Below, in pieces: positions 24,234 to 32,273 of a stretch of DNA of 61,535 nucleotides. The notes below the pieces were generated by a model that saw only the letters and a list, made by a program, of their open reading frames with translations, was not told where the DNA came from and did no database searches. Each line of letters starts with the position of its first letter. Position 1 is the stretch's first letter. The stretch comes from Candidatus Scalindua rubra (lineage in GTDB: Bacteria; Planctomycetota; Brocadiia; Brocadiales; Scalinduaceae), in contig MAYW01000008.1 in assembly GCA_001723765.1 (NCBI GenBank), forward strand, positions 1 through 61,535, in the 5' to 3' direction. The translations under genes were made by a program, and so were the position numbers.

Positions 24234-24692
24234 TCAAATCCCCTCATCCATCTTCTCCTTATTGTTCCTGAGCCATTCTTTTAATTTATTAAGCACTGTA
24301 TTAATTTCATTTATGTGGTCTCTACATATCTCATGTAGTTCTTCAGATGTGATTTCCTGGTAAAAGTGAACCATGCGATTCCTGTAGCCAGCCATCTTAG
24401 CTAAAATTTCTCCCTCTTTTTCTGGAAGTACTTTCTTTTCGAGAAGACCTTTTGCAATTTCTCTGTACTCAGTTACAGGCTGAGCAAAGGCCTTAGCAAG
24501 AATATGTCTGCCAAGGTCGAGTAATGCCTCTAAAGCGCGTCTTAAATATGACTCTGCTGCGGCTACATTTCGGGGGTCCTGCAGAAATTCCTTTTGATTC
24601 TCTAATGGCATGTCTTTTATGGACTCTACCATCTTGCAAACCCATGCTGCTCTGTCTGTGACAACTTTTTTATTGATCTTTCCTTTGACCAT
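24234..24692 (-). CDS. hepT: HepT-type HEPN RNase toxin
   Basis: The 152-residue DUF86/HepT protein carries the RNase motif Rx4HxY in 'GYRNRMVHFYQEI' and the preceding 'AAESYLRRALEALLDLGRHIL' helix. It is longer than typical HepT by an N-terminal 35 residues. It is encoded two bases after mntA (24695-25114), so it forms a complete toxin-antitoxin module. Confidence 0.88.
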   Translation of the reverse strand: MVKGKINKKVVTDRAAWVCKMVESIKDMPLENQKEFLQDPRNVAAAESYLRRALEALLDLGRHILAKAFAQPVTEYREIAKGLLEKKVLPEKEGEILAKMAGYRNRMVHFYQEITSEELHEICRDHINEINTVLNKLKEWLRNNKEKMDEGI

Positions 24693-24694
24693 CC

Positions 24695-25114
24695 TTAAAC
24701 CTCCAAAATCATTTTCTGCCTCATACGTTCATATGGAATTAACTCCGCTGCCTTACGCATTATGTATAATTGATATTCTGCCTCTAGATTTGAGTCTTCT
24801 GCATAGAGTAATTCTCCAGTTACAATCTCAAGGGCCAAAAACACTGGTGCATCTTGGAGAATAATTATATCAACCTTAGGCACATCGAAAACATCTTCAA
24901 AGGCCAATGCAATCTCTACCTTCTTTTCTACCGTAAGAACGTTCCTTGGTTTTATGCCTATATCCAGGTCTGAAGATTCAAATGAAAGACGTTTTATCTT
25001 TTCTTCCACCATCCTGAGCACCTCTTTTGCTCTACTGCCAAATGCATAGATTACCTGTAAATCGTATTTTTGAGCAATTTTTTCAATTCTTTCTCTAATC
25101 TTATTCATAGCCAA
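24695..25114 (-). CDS. mntA: MntA-type nucleotidyltransferase antitoxin
   Basis: The 139-residue protein has the NTase signature split by a short insertion: '[20 protein letters not shown]' followed by 'ESSDLDIGI'. C-terminal '[20 protein letters not shown]' and 'YMRKA'-like helices fit MntA. It is expected to AMPylate HepT at the Tyr of Rx4HxY. It overlaps the ORF6N fragment by 14 bases. Confidence 0.87.
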   Translation of the reverse strand: MAMNKIRERIEKIAQKYDLQVIYAFGSRAKEVLRMVEEKIKRLSFESSDLDIGIKPRNVLTVEKKVEIALAFEDVFDVPKVDIIILQDAPVFLALEIVTGELLYAEDSNLEAEYQLYIMRKAAELIPYERMRQKMILEV

Positions 25115-25316
25115 GCTCTTTATGTGTATAGAAAATTTTTCTTAATTTTACAAATGTACGCATTATGGCAATATTTACCTGAATTGCTCGTTCACTATTC
25201 AGAACCGTTGACAGCATAGAAACGCCTTGTTCGGTAAATGTATATGGGGTAACCGTTGAATGTTTCAGTGTTTTGAACCGGTCACAATTTATGACGGTAA
25301 GTTTCGTTCTTGTCAT
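25101..25316 (-). pseudogene. ORF6N-domain protein fragment (71 aa)
   Basis: '[20 protein letters not shown]' and '[20 protein letters not shown]' match the C-terminal half of ORF6N/KilA-N-type DNA-binding proteins common in restriction loci and phages. The N-terminal half is missing: upstream lies a 12-bp triplicate repeat and the fic stop. Probably a truncated relic. Confidence 0.65.
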
Positions 25317-25323
25317 ATTTATA

Positions 25324-25359
25324 TAATCGCCAACCTAATCGCCAACCTAATCGCCAACC
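25324..25359. repeat. Three tandem copies of a 12-bp unit
   Basis: TAATCGCCAACC is repeated three times without mismatch between the fic stop codon and the ORF6N fragment. On the minus strand it reads VGD-stop in one frame. Confidence 0.85.
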
Positions 25360-25360
25360 A

Positions 25361-26401
25361 TTATGTGAGGATATAATAAACAGACCTCCCCTTGCCTTTA
25401 CCTTTTAAGACCTCCATTTTTGTGAGCTTAGCAATCTCCTTTCGCACAGCCTCGTCAGATAATTCAAACATCTCTCTTATTTCCCTGTTGGTAATCTTCC
25501 CTTTCTCTATTATCCTCTCCACAATCCTCATCTGCCTTTCAGTGAGAGCTATCTGTCCTTTTTCTTTGAGGGCTTTAATATCCTTGCTAAGACCGATAAC
25601 CTTCTTCTTTACTTCCTCTATGCTGACCGCTACTCCGTCCGTAAAATATTCGAGCCAGCCCGTAATATTAAGGGTATTTTGGTCAACGCTCTTTAATGCT
25701 GCATAATAGGCACGTCTGTTGTGGTCATAGTAGTCATCTAATGCAAAGAATCTTTTGACATCAAAGCCTCTCCTGTATAGTACAAGAGTTGCCATAACCC
25801 TTGCTGTTCTGCCATTCCCATCTATAAAGGGATGAATCCTTGCAATTTCATAATGCATTATGCCTGCTTCTATAACCGCGTCAATTTCGTTTGTTTCTGG
25901 TGAATTAAACCATTCAAAAAAAACATCAACCATTTTAGGAACCTGTTCTGTTGGCGGCGGCATAAATAAAATTTCACCAGTTATTCTATTCCCGACAACC
26001 ACCTGGCGATTTCTGAATACGCCTTCATCGTTTGGATTATCCAAAGTATCTTTTGTTACTATCATATGAATATTCAAAAGATCTGTTGATAAGAATTGAT
26101 TCTTTTTTGCAAATTCAGGAATCTTTTCTAATGCTTCAAGATAATTCAAGACCTCCTGTTTGTCCTTTCTTCTTGCAATTATATCCCTGCCTGCTGCTAA
26201 GTTCCTGACCTCTTCCAGAGAAAGGATGTTGCCTTCAATTGCTGTGGAAGAGTGAGCACTTTTTATAAGAGCATCCCTTCTCAATGAGACTTCCCATTTA
26301 GGAATGAGTGGTGAATTTAGGATTATTGTTCTTGCCTCAGAGATTGCGGTGAGGTTTTTAACAATCTTATTTGTATAGTGAAAATTTGGTTTAAACATCA
26401 T
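25361..26401 (-). CDS. Fic-family AMPylase with C-terminal winged helix
   Basis: The 346-residue protein has the Fic core 'HPFIDGNGRTAR' (H190 to R201) and an N-terminal inhibitory helix 'STAIEGN' (52-58), the class II self-inhibited arrangement. The C-terminal 90 residues ('LTERQMRIVERIIEKGKITN … SDEAVRKEIAKLTKMEVLKG') form a winged-helix DNA-binding domain. Fic proteins transfer AMP to target hydroxyls. The start overlaps the hsdM stop (TAATG), placing it inside the restriction operon. Confidence 0.93.
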   Translation of the reverse strand: MMFKPNFHYTNKIVKNLTAISEARTIILNSPLIPKWEVSLRRDALIKSAHSSTAIEGNILSLEEVRNLAAGRDIIARRKDKQEVLNYLEALEKIPEFAKKNQFLSTDLLNIHMIVTKDTLDNPNDEGVFRNRQVVVGNRITGEILFMPPPTEQVPKMVDVFFEWFNSPETNEIDAVIEAGIMHYEIARIHPFIDGNGRTARVMATLVLYRRGFDVKRFFALDDYYDHNRRAYYAALKSVDQNTLNITGWLEYFTDGVAVSIEEVKKKVIGLSKDIKALKEKGQIALTERQMRIVERIIEKGKITNREIREMFELSDEAVRKEIAKLTKMEVLKGKGKGRSVYYILT

Positions 26402-27657
26402 TAACCTCCCTTCAATTCCTCAAGATAGCCTTCTATCTTTTTTTCAACTACCAGTAACTCCCTTTCAATCCTTTTGCTTTCTTCCCACTCTTTTGCAACA
26501 TCAATTTCCTCCATCTCCTCCTCTGGAAATACATAAAGAGTAACATTCAGGTTATAATCATTTTCTTTTATTTGCTCCATTTCTACAACTCTTGAGAAAC
26601 CTTCAACATCCTGTAAGGGCGTATTGCGATACGCCCCTACTATCTTCTTGATATGTACATCTCCTAAACGATTGAGTTTTCTGACCTCAGGGTGCTGCTC
26701 ATATTCAGCGCTTGCGTTTATAAATAGAACTTTATCGTTTCTTTTTTTGTGTTTATTCTTATTTAGAATTATTATTGCCCCTGGCGCCCCTGTGTTATAA
26801 AAGAGCTTTTCAGGTAAGAGAATAACTGATTCTATAAGGTTGTTGTTAATAACGCTTGTTCTTATCGCCTTTTCCTTACCGCCTCTGAAAAGGCAACCAT
26901 TGTCTATAACAACACCCACTCTTCCTCTGTTTTCATCTGCCGAGGCAAGCATGTGTTCTATCCATGCCCAATCGGCAGACTGTCGAGGTGTAAAACCATA
27001 ATGAAATCGTTCACGCCAGAATTCGCCTTTTTTCAGCACCTCTTCATCGTATCCATCCTGATTCCAGGGGGGATTGGCAATAACGACATCAAAGGTTTTA
27101 ACACCTTCAGTGTTCCTTCGCTTTCGCTCAGGACATGCTTTGAATTTCGGATATAGCAGGGTATCTCCAAGAACAATTTTCGCATTTCGTATGTCATGGA
27201 TATAGAGATTCATCTCTGATAGGGCAAGAGTCTTATGGTTTGCTTCTTGTCCGAAGAGAAAGAGTTTATCAACTCCTGTCTCACCCTTTTCATCTTTTAC
27301 ATGCTGATATGAAGAAATAAGCATACCGGAGGAGCCAAGAGCAGGGTCATAAACGCTTTCACCAGGCTTAGGATCAAGCATTTCCACAATAACCTTTATT
27401 ACCTCTCTCGGAGTGTAAACTTCACCTTCTTTGGCTTTCTGAGGAGCAAAATACCGTAAAATCCACTCATAGGCATCGCCGAGAATATCAGGCGATACAT
27501 GATGTAGAGGTTTTGCACTGAATAATTCAACAAGCTGTCTCAGTATCTCAACATTTTCTCTGCTGGTTGTAAACTGAACAAAATCAACATTTTCAAATAC
27601 ATCTTTTAATTCTGGATTCTTTTCGGACAAACAAGCTTCACAGGTAACCGGCTTCAC
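26401..27657 (-). CDS. hsdM: Type I modification methylase HsdM, N-terminally truncated
   Basis: The N6-adenine methyltransferase core is clear: 'GEVYTPREVIKVIVEML', the SAM loop 'VYDPALGSSGML' (103-113) and the catalytic 'NPPW' (195-198). At 418 residues it is shorter than HsdM proteins with a full N-terminal helical domain, and it starts at a GTG. Two repeat-derived peptides are inserted in frame: 'CPERKRRNTEG' (175-185, DNA 27103-27137) and 'VGAYRNTPL' from the 28-bp palindrome at 26614-26641. Both lie where the family usually has a loop. Activity is uncertain. Confidence 0.88.
   Translation of the reverse strand: MKPVTCEACLSEKNPELKDVFENVDFVQFTTSRENVEILRQLVELFSAKPLHHVSPDILGDAYEWILRYFAPQKAKEGEVYTPREVIKVIVEMLDPKPGESVYDPALGSSGMLISSYQHVKDEKGETGVDKLFLFGQEANHKTLALSEMNLYIHDIRNAKIVLGDTLLYPKFKACPERKRRNTEGVKTFDVVIANPPWNQDGYDEEVLKKGEFWRERFHYGFTPRQSADWAWIEHMLASADENRGRVGVVIDNGCLFRGGKEKAIRTSVINNNLIESVILLPEKLFYNTGAPGAIIILNKNKHKKRNDKVLFINASAEYEQHPEVRKLNRLGDVHIKKIVGAYRNTPLQDVEGFSRVVEMEQIKENDYNLNVTLYVFPEEEMEEIDVAKEWEESKRIERELLVVEKKIEGYLEELKGG
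26614..26641. repeat. 28-bp palindromic element in hsdM, copy 4
   Basis: GTAAGGGCGTATTG with arm CGATACGCCCCTAC. Same family as the three copies in hsdR, read in frame on the minus strand as 'VGAYRNTPL'. Confidence 0.8.
27103..27137. repeat. In-frame 'CPERKRRNTEG' mini-element in hsdM
   Basis: The minus strand carries CATGTCCTGAGCGAAAGCGA followed by AGGAACACTGAAGG. It encodes an 11-residue insertion next to the methylase catalytic motif. A related CCTGAGCGAAGCCGAAGG unit is intergenic at 61028-61065. Confidence 0.65.
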
Positions 27658-27724
27658 AAACGCTGCTTTTATATATGAACGCTAAGTTTTTCTTTTGATT
27701 TTGACTATAAAGCAAGTTAATCCT

Positions 27725-29296
27725 TTAATGCTTGAAGTGTCGTTCACCGGTAAAAACCATTGCGATGCCATGTTCATCTGACGCCTTTATCACTTCCTCG
27801 TCTTTTTTGGAACCGCCCGGTTGGATTACGGCAATAATGCCTGCTTCTGCTGCAAGGTCAATACTATCCCTAAATGGAAAGAATGCGTCTGAGGCAAGGA
27901 CAGCCCCTGAAGTTCTATCACCTGCCTTCTGAATTGCGATATTAGTAGAGTCAACACGACTCATCTGGCCAGCACCTACACCAACTACCATCTTATCCTT
28001 TGTAAGGACTATTGCATTGGACTTGACATGTTTGCAAACCTTCCATGCAAATAGTAACTCTTCTATTTCATCTTCAGTCGGAGTCTTTTGTGTAACTACC
28101 TTTAGCTGGTCTTTGTCACCAGAACACATATCTTTATCCTGAACCAATAAACCGCCGACTACACCCCTGAAATCATTTAGTTCCTTTTTTATAGTTGATT
28201 CACTTAAAGAGTTCAACTTCAACAGTCGAAGGTCTTTTCCCCAGCCACGTTTTTTAATCAATATCTCAATAGCCTCATCTTCAAATCCCAGCGCTGCAAT
28301 TGCCTCGACAAAATGGCCTGGTTCAGTAATGGCTTCCGCAGTCTTCTCGTCAACTTTTCTGTTTAAGCTTAGTATACATCCAAAAGCTGAAACAGGGTCA
28401 GAATCGTATGCCTTTTTGAACGCTTCATTGAGTACATCAGCACTTGCAACACCACAGGGATTTGCATGTTTGATTAAGACGGCGGACGGCTTTTCAAATT
28501 CCTTGACGATTTCAATAGCAACATCAGTGTCCATTATGTTATTAAAAGATAGCGCCTTACCGTGTATCTGTTCAGCATTTGAAATGCAAGACACCTCAAA
28601 GTCCTTATAAACATAAAACGCTGCTGTTTGGTGGGGATTTTCTCCATATCTTAAGTCCTGCTTTTTATGCAGTTCAAGGCTTAATGTTTCCGGATACTTT
28701 TCTTTACGCCCCTTTTCAAAATAATTAAATATTGCCCTATCATAATTGCTGGTTTGCTTAAACGCTTCCGTGGCCAGCTTATGACGTGTTTCAATAGACA
28801 GCTCACAATTCCCTTTATTTAATTCACCCAAAACCGCTTCATAACGTGCAGGATTAACTATAACGGCAACATGCCTAAAATTCTTGGATGCAGACCTGAT
28901 CATGGATGGCCCGCCTATATCAATATTTTCAATAGCCTCCTCCTGGGAAACGTTTTCCTTCTTTATCGTCTTTTCAAATGGATAAAGATTGACAACTACT
29001 AGATCAATAGTTCCTATACCTAAATCCCCTATCTGTTTCATGTGACTTTCATTATCTCTTACTGCAAGCAATCCGCCATGAATCTTTGGGTGAAGTGTCT
29101 TCACCCTGCCATCCATTATCTCCGGAAAGCCTGTATATTCAGAAACCTCTGTAACATTAATACCGTTTTCTTTCAAAAGTTTGGCGGTGCCTCCGGTAGA
29201 AAGCATCTTTACATCAAGATTTGCCAAACCCCTGGCAAGATCTACTATTCCCGTCTTATCAGATACGCTTATTAAGGCTGTTTTTATCTTAGACAT
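27725..29296 (-). CDS. purH: Bifunctional AICAR formyltransferase/IMP cyclohydrolase
   Basis: PurH catalyses the last two steps of de novo purine synthesis. The 523-residue length is standard. The N-terminal IMP cyclohydrolase (1-190) shows '[15 protein letters not shown]', '[10 protein letters not shown]' and '[13 protein letters not shown]'. The C-terminal transformylase has 'KHANPCGVA' (catalytic Lys-His near residue 265) and ends 'AIIQPGG.SK … [11 protein letters not shown]'. It is a single gene with its own promoter (29358-29386) and transcribed divergently from ppdK. Confidence 0.97.
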   Translation of the reverse strand: MSKIKTALISVSDKTGIVDLARGLANLDVKMLSTGGTAKLLKENGINVTEVSEYTGFPEIMDGRVKTLHPKIHGGLLAVRDNESHMKQIGDLGIGTIDLVVVNLYPFEKTIKKENVSQEEAIENIDIGGPSMIRSASKNFRHVAVIVNPARYEAVLGELNKGNCELSIETRHKLATEAFKQTSNYDRAIFNYFEKGRKEKYPETLSLELHKKQDLRYGENPHQTAAFYVYKDFEVSCISNAEQIHGKALSFNNIMDTDVAIEIVKEFEKPSAVLIKHANPCGVASADVLNEAFKKAYDSDPVSAFGCILSLNRKVDEKTAEAITEPGHFVEAIAALGFEDEAIEILIKKRGWGKDLRLLKLNSLSESTIKKELNDFRGVVGGLLVQDKDMCSGDKDQLKVVTQKTPTEDEIEELLFAWKVCKHVKSNAIVLTKDKMVVGVGAGQMSRVDSTNIAIQKAGDRTSGAVLASDAFFPFRDSIDLAAEAGIIAVIQPGGSKKDEEVIKASDEHGIAMVFTGERHFKH

Positions 29297-29357
29297 ATAA
29301 ATTAGCTCCTTAACACCAAAATCTGCAATCTACAATCACAATCTAAAAATTGTAATA

Positions 29358-29386
29358 ATGCTATCAAAACATTAACCTTGTGTCAA
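29358..29386 (-). promoter_or_regulatory. Predicted sigma70 promoter of purH
   Basis: On the minus strand, TTGACA (29381-29386) and TAGCAT (29358-29363) are 17 bases apart, giving a leader of about 55 bases. Identical hexamers and spacing precede the HU gene. Confidence 0.45.
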
Positions 29387-29496
29387 AATAATATACGTAA
29401 AATTTTCTTGCTAGGCATAAATATGTTTGATAGTATGAGTTATACTTTATCTATATTGTGTTTAATAATAAATAAGGTCAAAAAGAGGGACTTTTT

Positions 29497-29553
29497 ATGA
29501 AGAAAAAGTACATATATTTTTTTAGTAACGGTTATGCCGATGGCAATGCTTGA
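29497..29553 (+). pseudogene. ppdK: ppdK N-terminal segment cut off by frameshift (18 aa)
   Basis: ATG at 29497, preceded by AGAGGGA, gives 'MKKKYIYFFSNGYADGNA' and then TGA. This is the expected PPDK N-terminus (…YFF.NG.ADGNA.MKDLLGGKG). The stop overlaps the next ATG (TGATGA), and one base change would join it to the main ORF. Confidence 0.8.
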
Positions 29554-32273
29554 TGAAAGATTTACTCGGTGGCAAGGGTGCAAATCTGGCTGAGATGGCA
29601 AATCTCAGGTTTCCTGTTCCTTCTGGATTTACAATTACAACCGAGGCCTGTAATGCTTATTATAAAAAAAACAAGTCTTACCCTCCTGGACTTCAAAATG
29701 AAATAGATAAGAACCTTTCCCGCCTTGAACGTGTAATGGGCGCTAAATTAGGCGATGCGGAGAATCCTTTGCTGGTGTCTGTTAGAAGCGGCGCTGCTGC
29801 ATCTATGCCGGGAATGATGGATACTGTATTAAATCTTGGACTTAATCCTAATTCGGTCCAGGGTCTTATCAGGAAAACAAAGAACGAAAGATTTCCATGG
29901 GATGCATACAGGCGATTTATAACCATGTTTGGTGATGTCGTAATGGGTATGAAACATCACGATTTTGAAGAGATACTGGATAGGCACAAAAAAAAGGCAA
30001 GGGTGAAAAACGACGCGGAACTTACTGCTGACCAACTAAAGGCTATCTGCAAAGATTTCATCGCTATTTATAAGAAGAGAACAGGCGCCAATTTCCCCTT
30101 AGATCCCAAAGAACAATTGCGTAAATCAATAACTGCAGTTTTCGAATCATGGAATAATCCAAGAGCAATAAAATATAGAGAAATATATGATATTAAGGGC
30201 TTGCTAGGAACTGCCGTAAACGTTCAGGCAATGGTCTTCGGAAATATGGGTAATGATTCTGCAACAGGTGTTTGTTTCACCAGAAATCCGTCTACGGGTG
30301 AAAACAAATTTTATGGCGAATTCCTGCTAAATGCACAAGGTGAGGATGTGGTAGCAGGTATACGGACTCCTGAACCAATAAGTGATCTGGGAAAAGAAAT
30401 GCCCAAGGCATATAAAAAATTGGTGAACATAAAAAACAAGTTAGAGAAACATTACAAAGATTTACAGGATATGGAATTTACTATACAGGAAAGCAAGTTG
30501 TACATGCTACAAACACGTAATGGGAAACGCACAGCCCACGCAGCCGTAAAGATAGCCGTAGATATGGTAAAGGATAAACTTATTGATAAAAAGACTGCCA
30601 TTAGCAGGATTGACCCTAATCAATTAGACCATCTCCTTCATCCTACTTTTGATCCAAAGGCCAAAAGAAACGTAATTGCATACGGATTGCCTGCTTCACC
30701 GGGAGCAGCTACTGGTAAGGTAACATTCCACGCCGACGAGGCAGAAAAGTTAGCCGCAAGGAAAGAGAAAGTTATACTTGTGCGTATAGAAACTTCACCG
30801 GAAGATATTGGAGGTATGCATGTCGCACAGGGAATCCTTACAACCAGAGGTGGCATGACCTCACATGCCGCAGTCGTAGCCAGAGGAATGGGAACATGTT
30901 GCGTGGCAGGATGTAGTAACATTCAAATAAGTTATGAAAAAGAGGAATTTACCGTTGATGGGAAGGTTGTAAAGAAAGGGGATTATATCTCTCTTGATGG
31001 TACTCTGGGTGAAGTAATACTGGGAAGATTGCCCACAGTGGAACCTACACTCAGCGGAGATTTTGGTAAACTTATGAAATGGGCAGATGAGATTCGTAAA
31101 CTTGGAATCAGGACGAATGCCGATACACCAGAAGATGCAAAAAGAGCCAGGGATTTTGGAGCTGAAGGAATAGGACTGTGTCGAACAGAGCATATGTTTT
31201 TTGATGAAAACCGTATTGACTATGTCCGCCAGACGATACTCGTAGCAGGTGACGTAAGGAACCTTGAAGCAGTTGTCGAAGAAATGAATAATGGGCTTGA
31301 CAAAATACCAAAAGAGAAAATCCGCTCATTCAAGGAAGAAATAAAGAAGACAAAGAAGAAATTTAATGAGGTAACCACGCTATATAAAGGCGCATTGAAA
31401 AAATTGCTGCCTATGCAAAGGGGTGATTTTGAGAAGATTTTTAAGATTATGGATGGCCTACCCGTAACTATAAGACTCCTTGATCCACCCCTACACGAGT
31501 TTTTACCCAAAGAAGAACACTTGCAAAAAGAAATTGCCCGGAATATGGGGATGAGTTTTAAAGAGGTGAGGGATAAAGTACATAGTCTCCAGGAGATAAA
31601 TCCAATGTTGGGACTTAGGGGATGCCGATTAGGTATTATTTATCCGGATGTTTACAAAATGCAGGCACAGGCAATTATTGAAGCGGCATGTAATGTTAAA
31701 AAGAAGGGAATTAAAGTTATTCCAGAAATAATGGTGCCTCTTATTGGTACAGATGGAGAGATGAGTACCTTGAAAAATGATATTGAAACTGTGGTAACTA
31801 ATGTTTTGGCAGAAAAGCGTGTAAAGATAAATTATAAGATTGGCACGATGATAGAGATACCAAGAGCGGCATTAACCGCTGACCAGATTGCAAAACATGC
31901 AGAATTTTTCTCTTTCGGCACTAACGATCTAACTCAAATGGCATTCGGATATAGCCGTGATGATGTTGGATCATTTGTACCACAGTTTACAAAACTTGGT
32001 ATATTAGAAAAGGATCCTTTCCAGGTTCTCGATCAGGAAGGTATAGGACAACTGGTTCATACTGGTATTAAAAAAGGACGACAAACAAGGCCTGATTTAA
32101 AAGTAGGCATTTGTGGGGAACATGGAGGAGAGCCGTCATCTATTGAATTCTGCCATAGGAGTGGTATGGACTACGTAAGCTGCTCTCCTTTCAGGGTACC
32201 AATCGCACGTTTGGCGGCTGCTCAAGCCGTAATAAAGGCATGTCCTGAACTAGTTTCAGGGAAAGGAAAATAA
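29553..32273 (+). CDS. ppdK: Pyruvate, phosphate dikinase
   Basis: Reversible conversion of pyruvate, ATP and phosphate to PEP, AMP and diphosphate in the cytoplasm. About 906 residues: an N-terminal ATP-grasp domain ('MKDLLGGKGANLAEM', 'SVRSGAAASMPGMMDTVLNL'), the swivelling phosphohistidine domain 'GGMTSHAAVVARGMG' near 435, and a C-terminal PEP/pyruvate barrel ('GLCRTEHMFF', 'GICGEHGGEPSS'). The first 18 codons are in another frame (29497-29550). Translation may restart at ATG 29553 in a TGATG overlap, or an in-frame TTG at 29550 may be used. The tail 'ACPELVSGKGK' looks repeat-derived. Confidence 0.95.
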   Translation: MKDLLGGKGANLAEMANLRFPVPSGFTITTEACNAYYKKNKSYPPGLQNEIDKNLSRLERVMGAKLGDAENPLLVSVRSGAAASMPGMMDTVLNLGLNPNSVQGLIRKTKNERFPWDAYRRFITMFGDVVMGMKHHDFEEILDRHKKKARVKNDAELTADQLKAICKDFIAIYKKRTGANFPLDPKEQLRKSITAVFESWNNPRAIKYREIYDIKGLLGTAVNVQAMVFGNMGNDSATGVCFTRNPSTGENKFYGEFLLNAQGEDVVAGIRTPEPISDLGKEMPKAYKKLVNIKNKLEKHYKDLQDMEFTIQESKLYMLQTRNGKRTAHAAVKIAVDMVKDKLIDKKTAISRIDPNQLDHLLHPTFDPKAKRNVIAYGLPASPGAATGKVTFHADEAEKLAARKEKVILVRIETSPEDIGGMHVAQGILTTRGGMTSHAAVVARGMGTCCVAGCSNIQISYEKEEFTVDGKVVKKGDYISLDGTLGEVILGRLPTVEPTLSGDFGKLMKWADEIRKLGIRTNADTPEDAKRARDFGAEGIGLCRTEHMFFDENRIDYVRQTILVAGDVRNLEAVVEEMNNGLDKIPKEKIRSFKEEIKKTKKKFNEVTTLYKGALKKLLPMQRGDFEKIFKIMDGLPVTIRLLDPPLHEFLPKEEHLQKEIARNMGMSFKEVRDKVHSLQEINPMLGLRGCRLGIIYPDVYKMQAQAIIEAACNVKKKGIKVIPEIMVPLIGTDGEMSTLKNDIETVVTNVLAEKRVKINYKIGTMIEIPRAALTADQIAKHAEFFSFGTNDLTQMAFGYSRDDVGSFVPQFTKLGILEKDPFQVLDQEGIGQLVHTGIKKGRQTRPDLKVGICGEHGGEPSSIEFCHRSGMDYVSCSPFRVPIARLAAAQAVIKACPELVSGKGK

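Noticed and set aside
25324..25359. 12-bp triplicate as a CRISPR or iteron
   Set aside because: Units are contiguous with no spacers, and only three copies are present.
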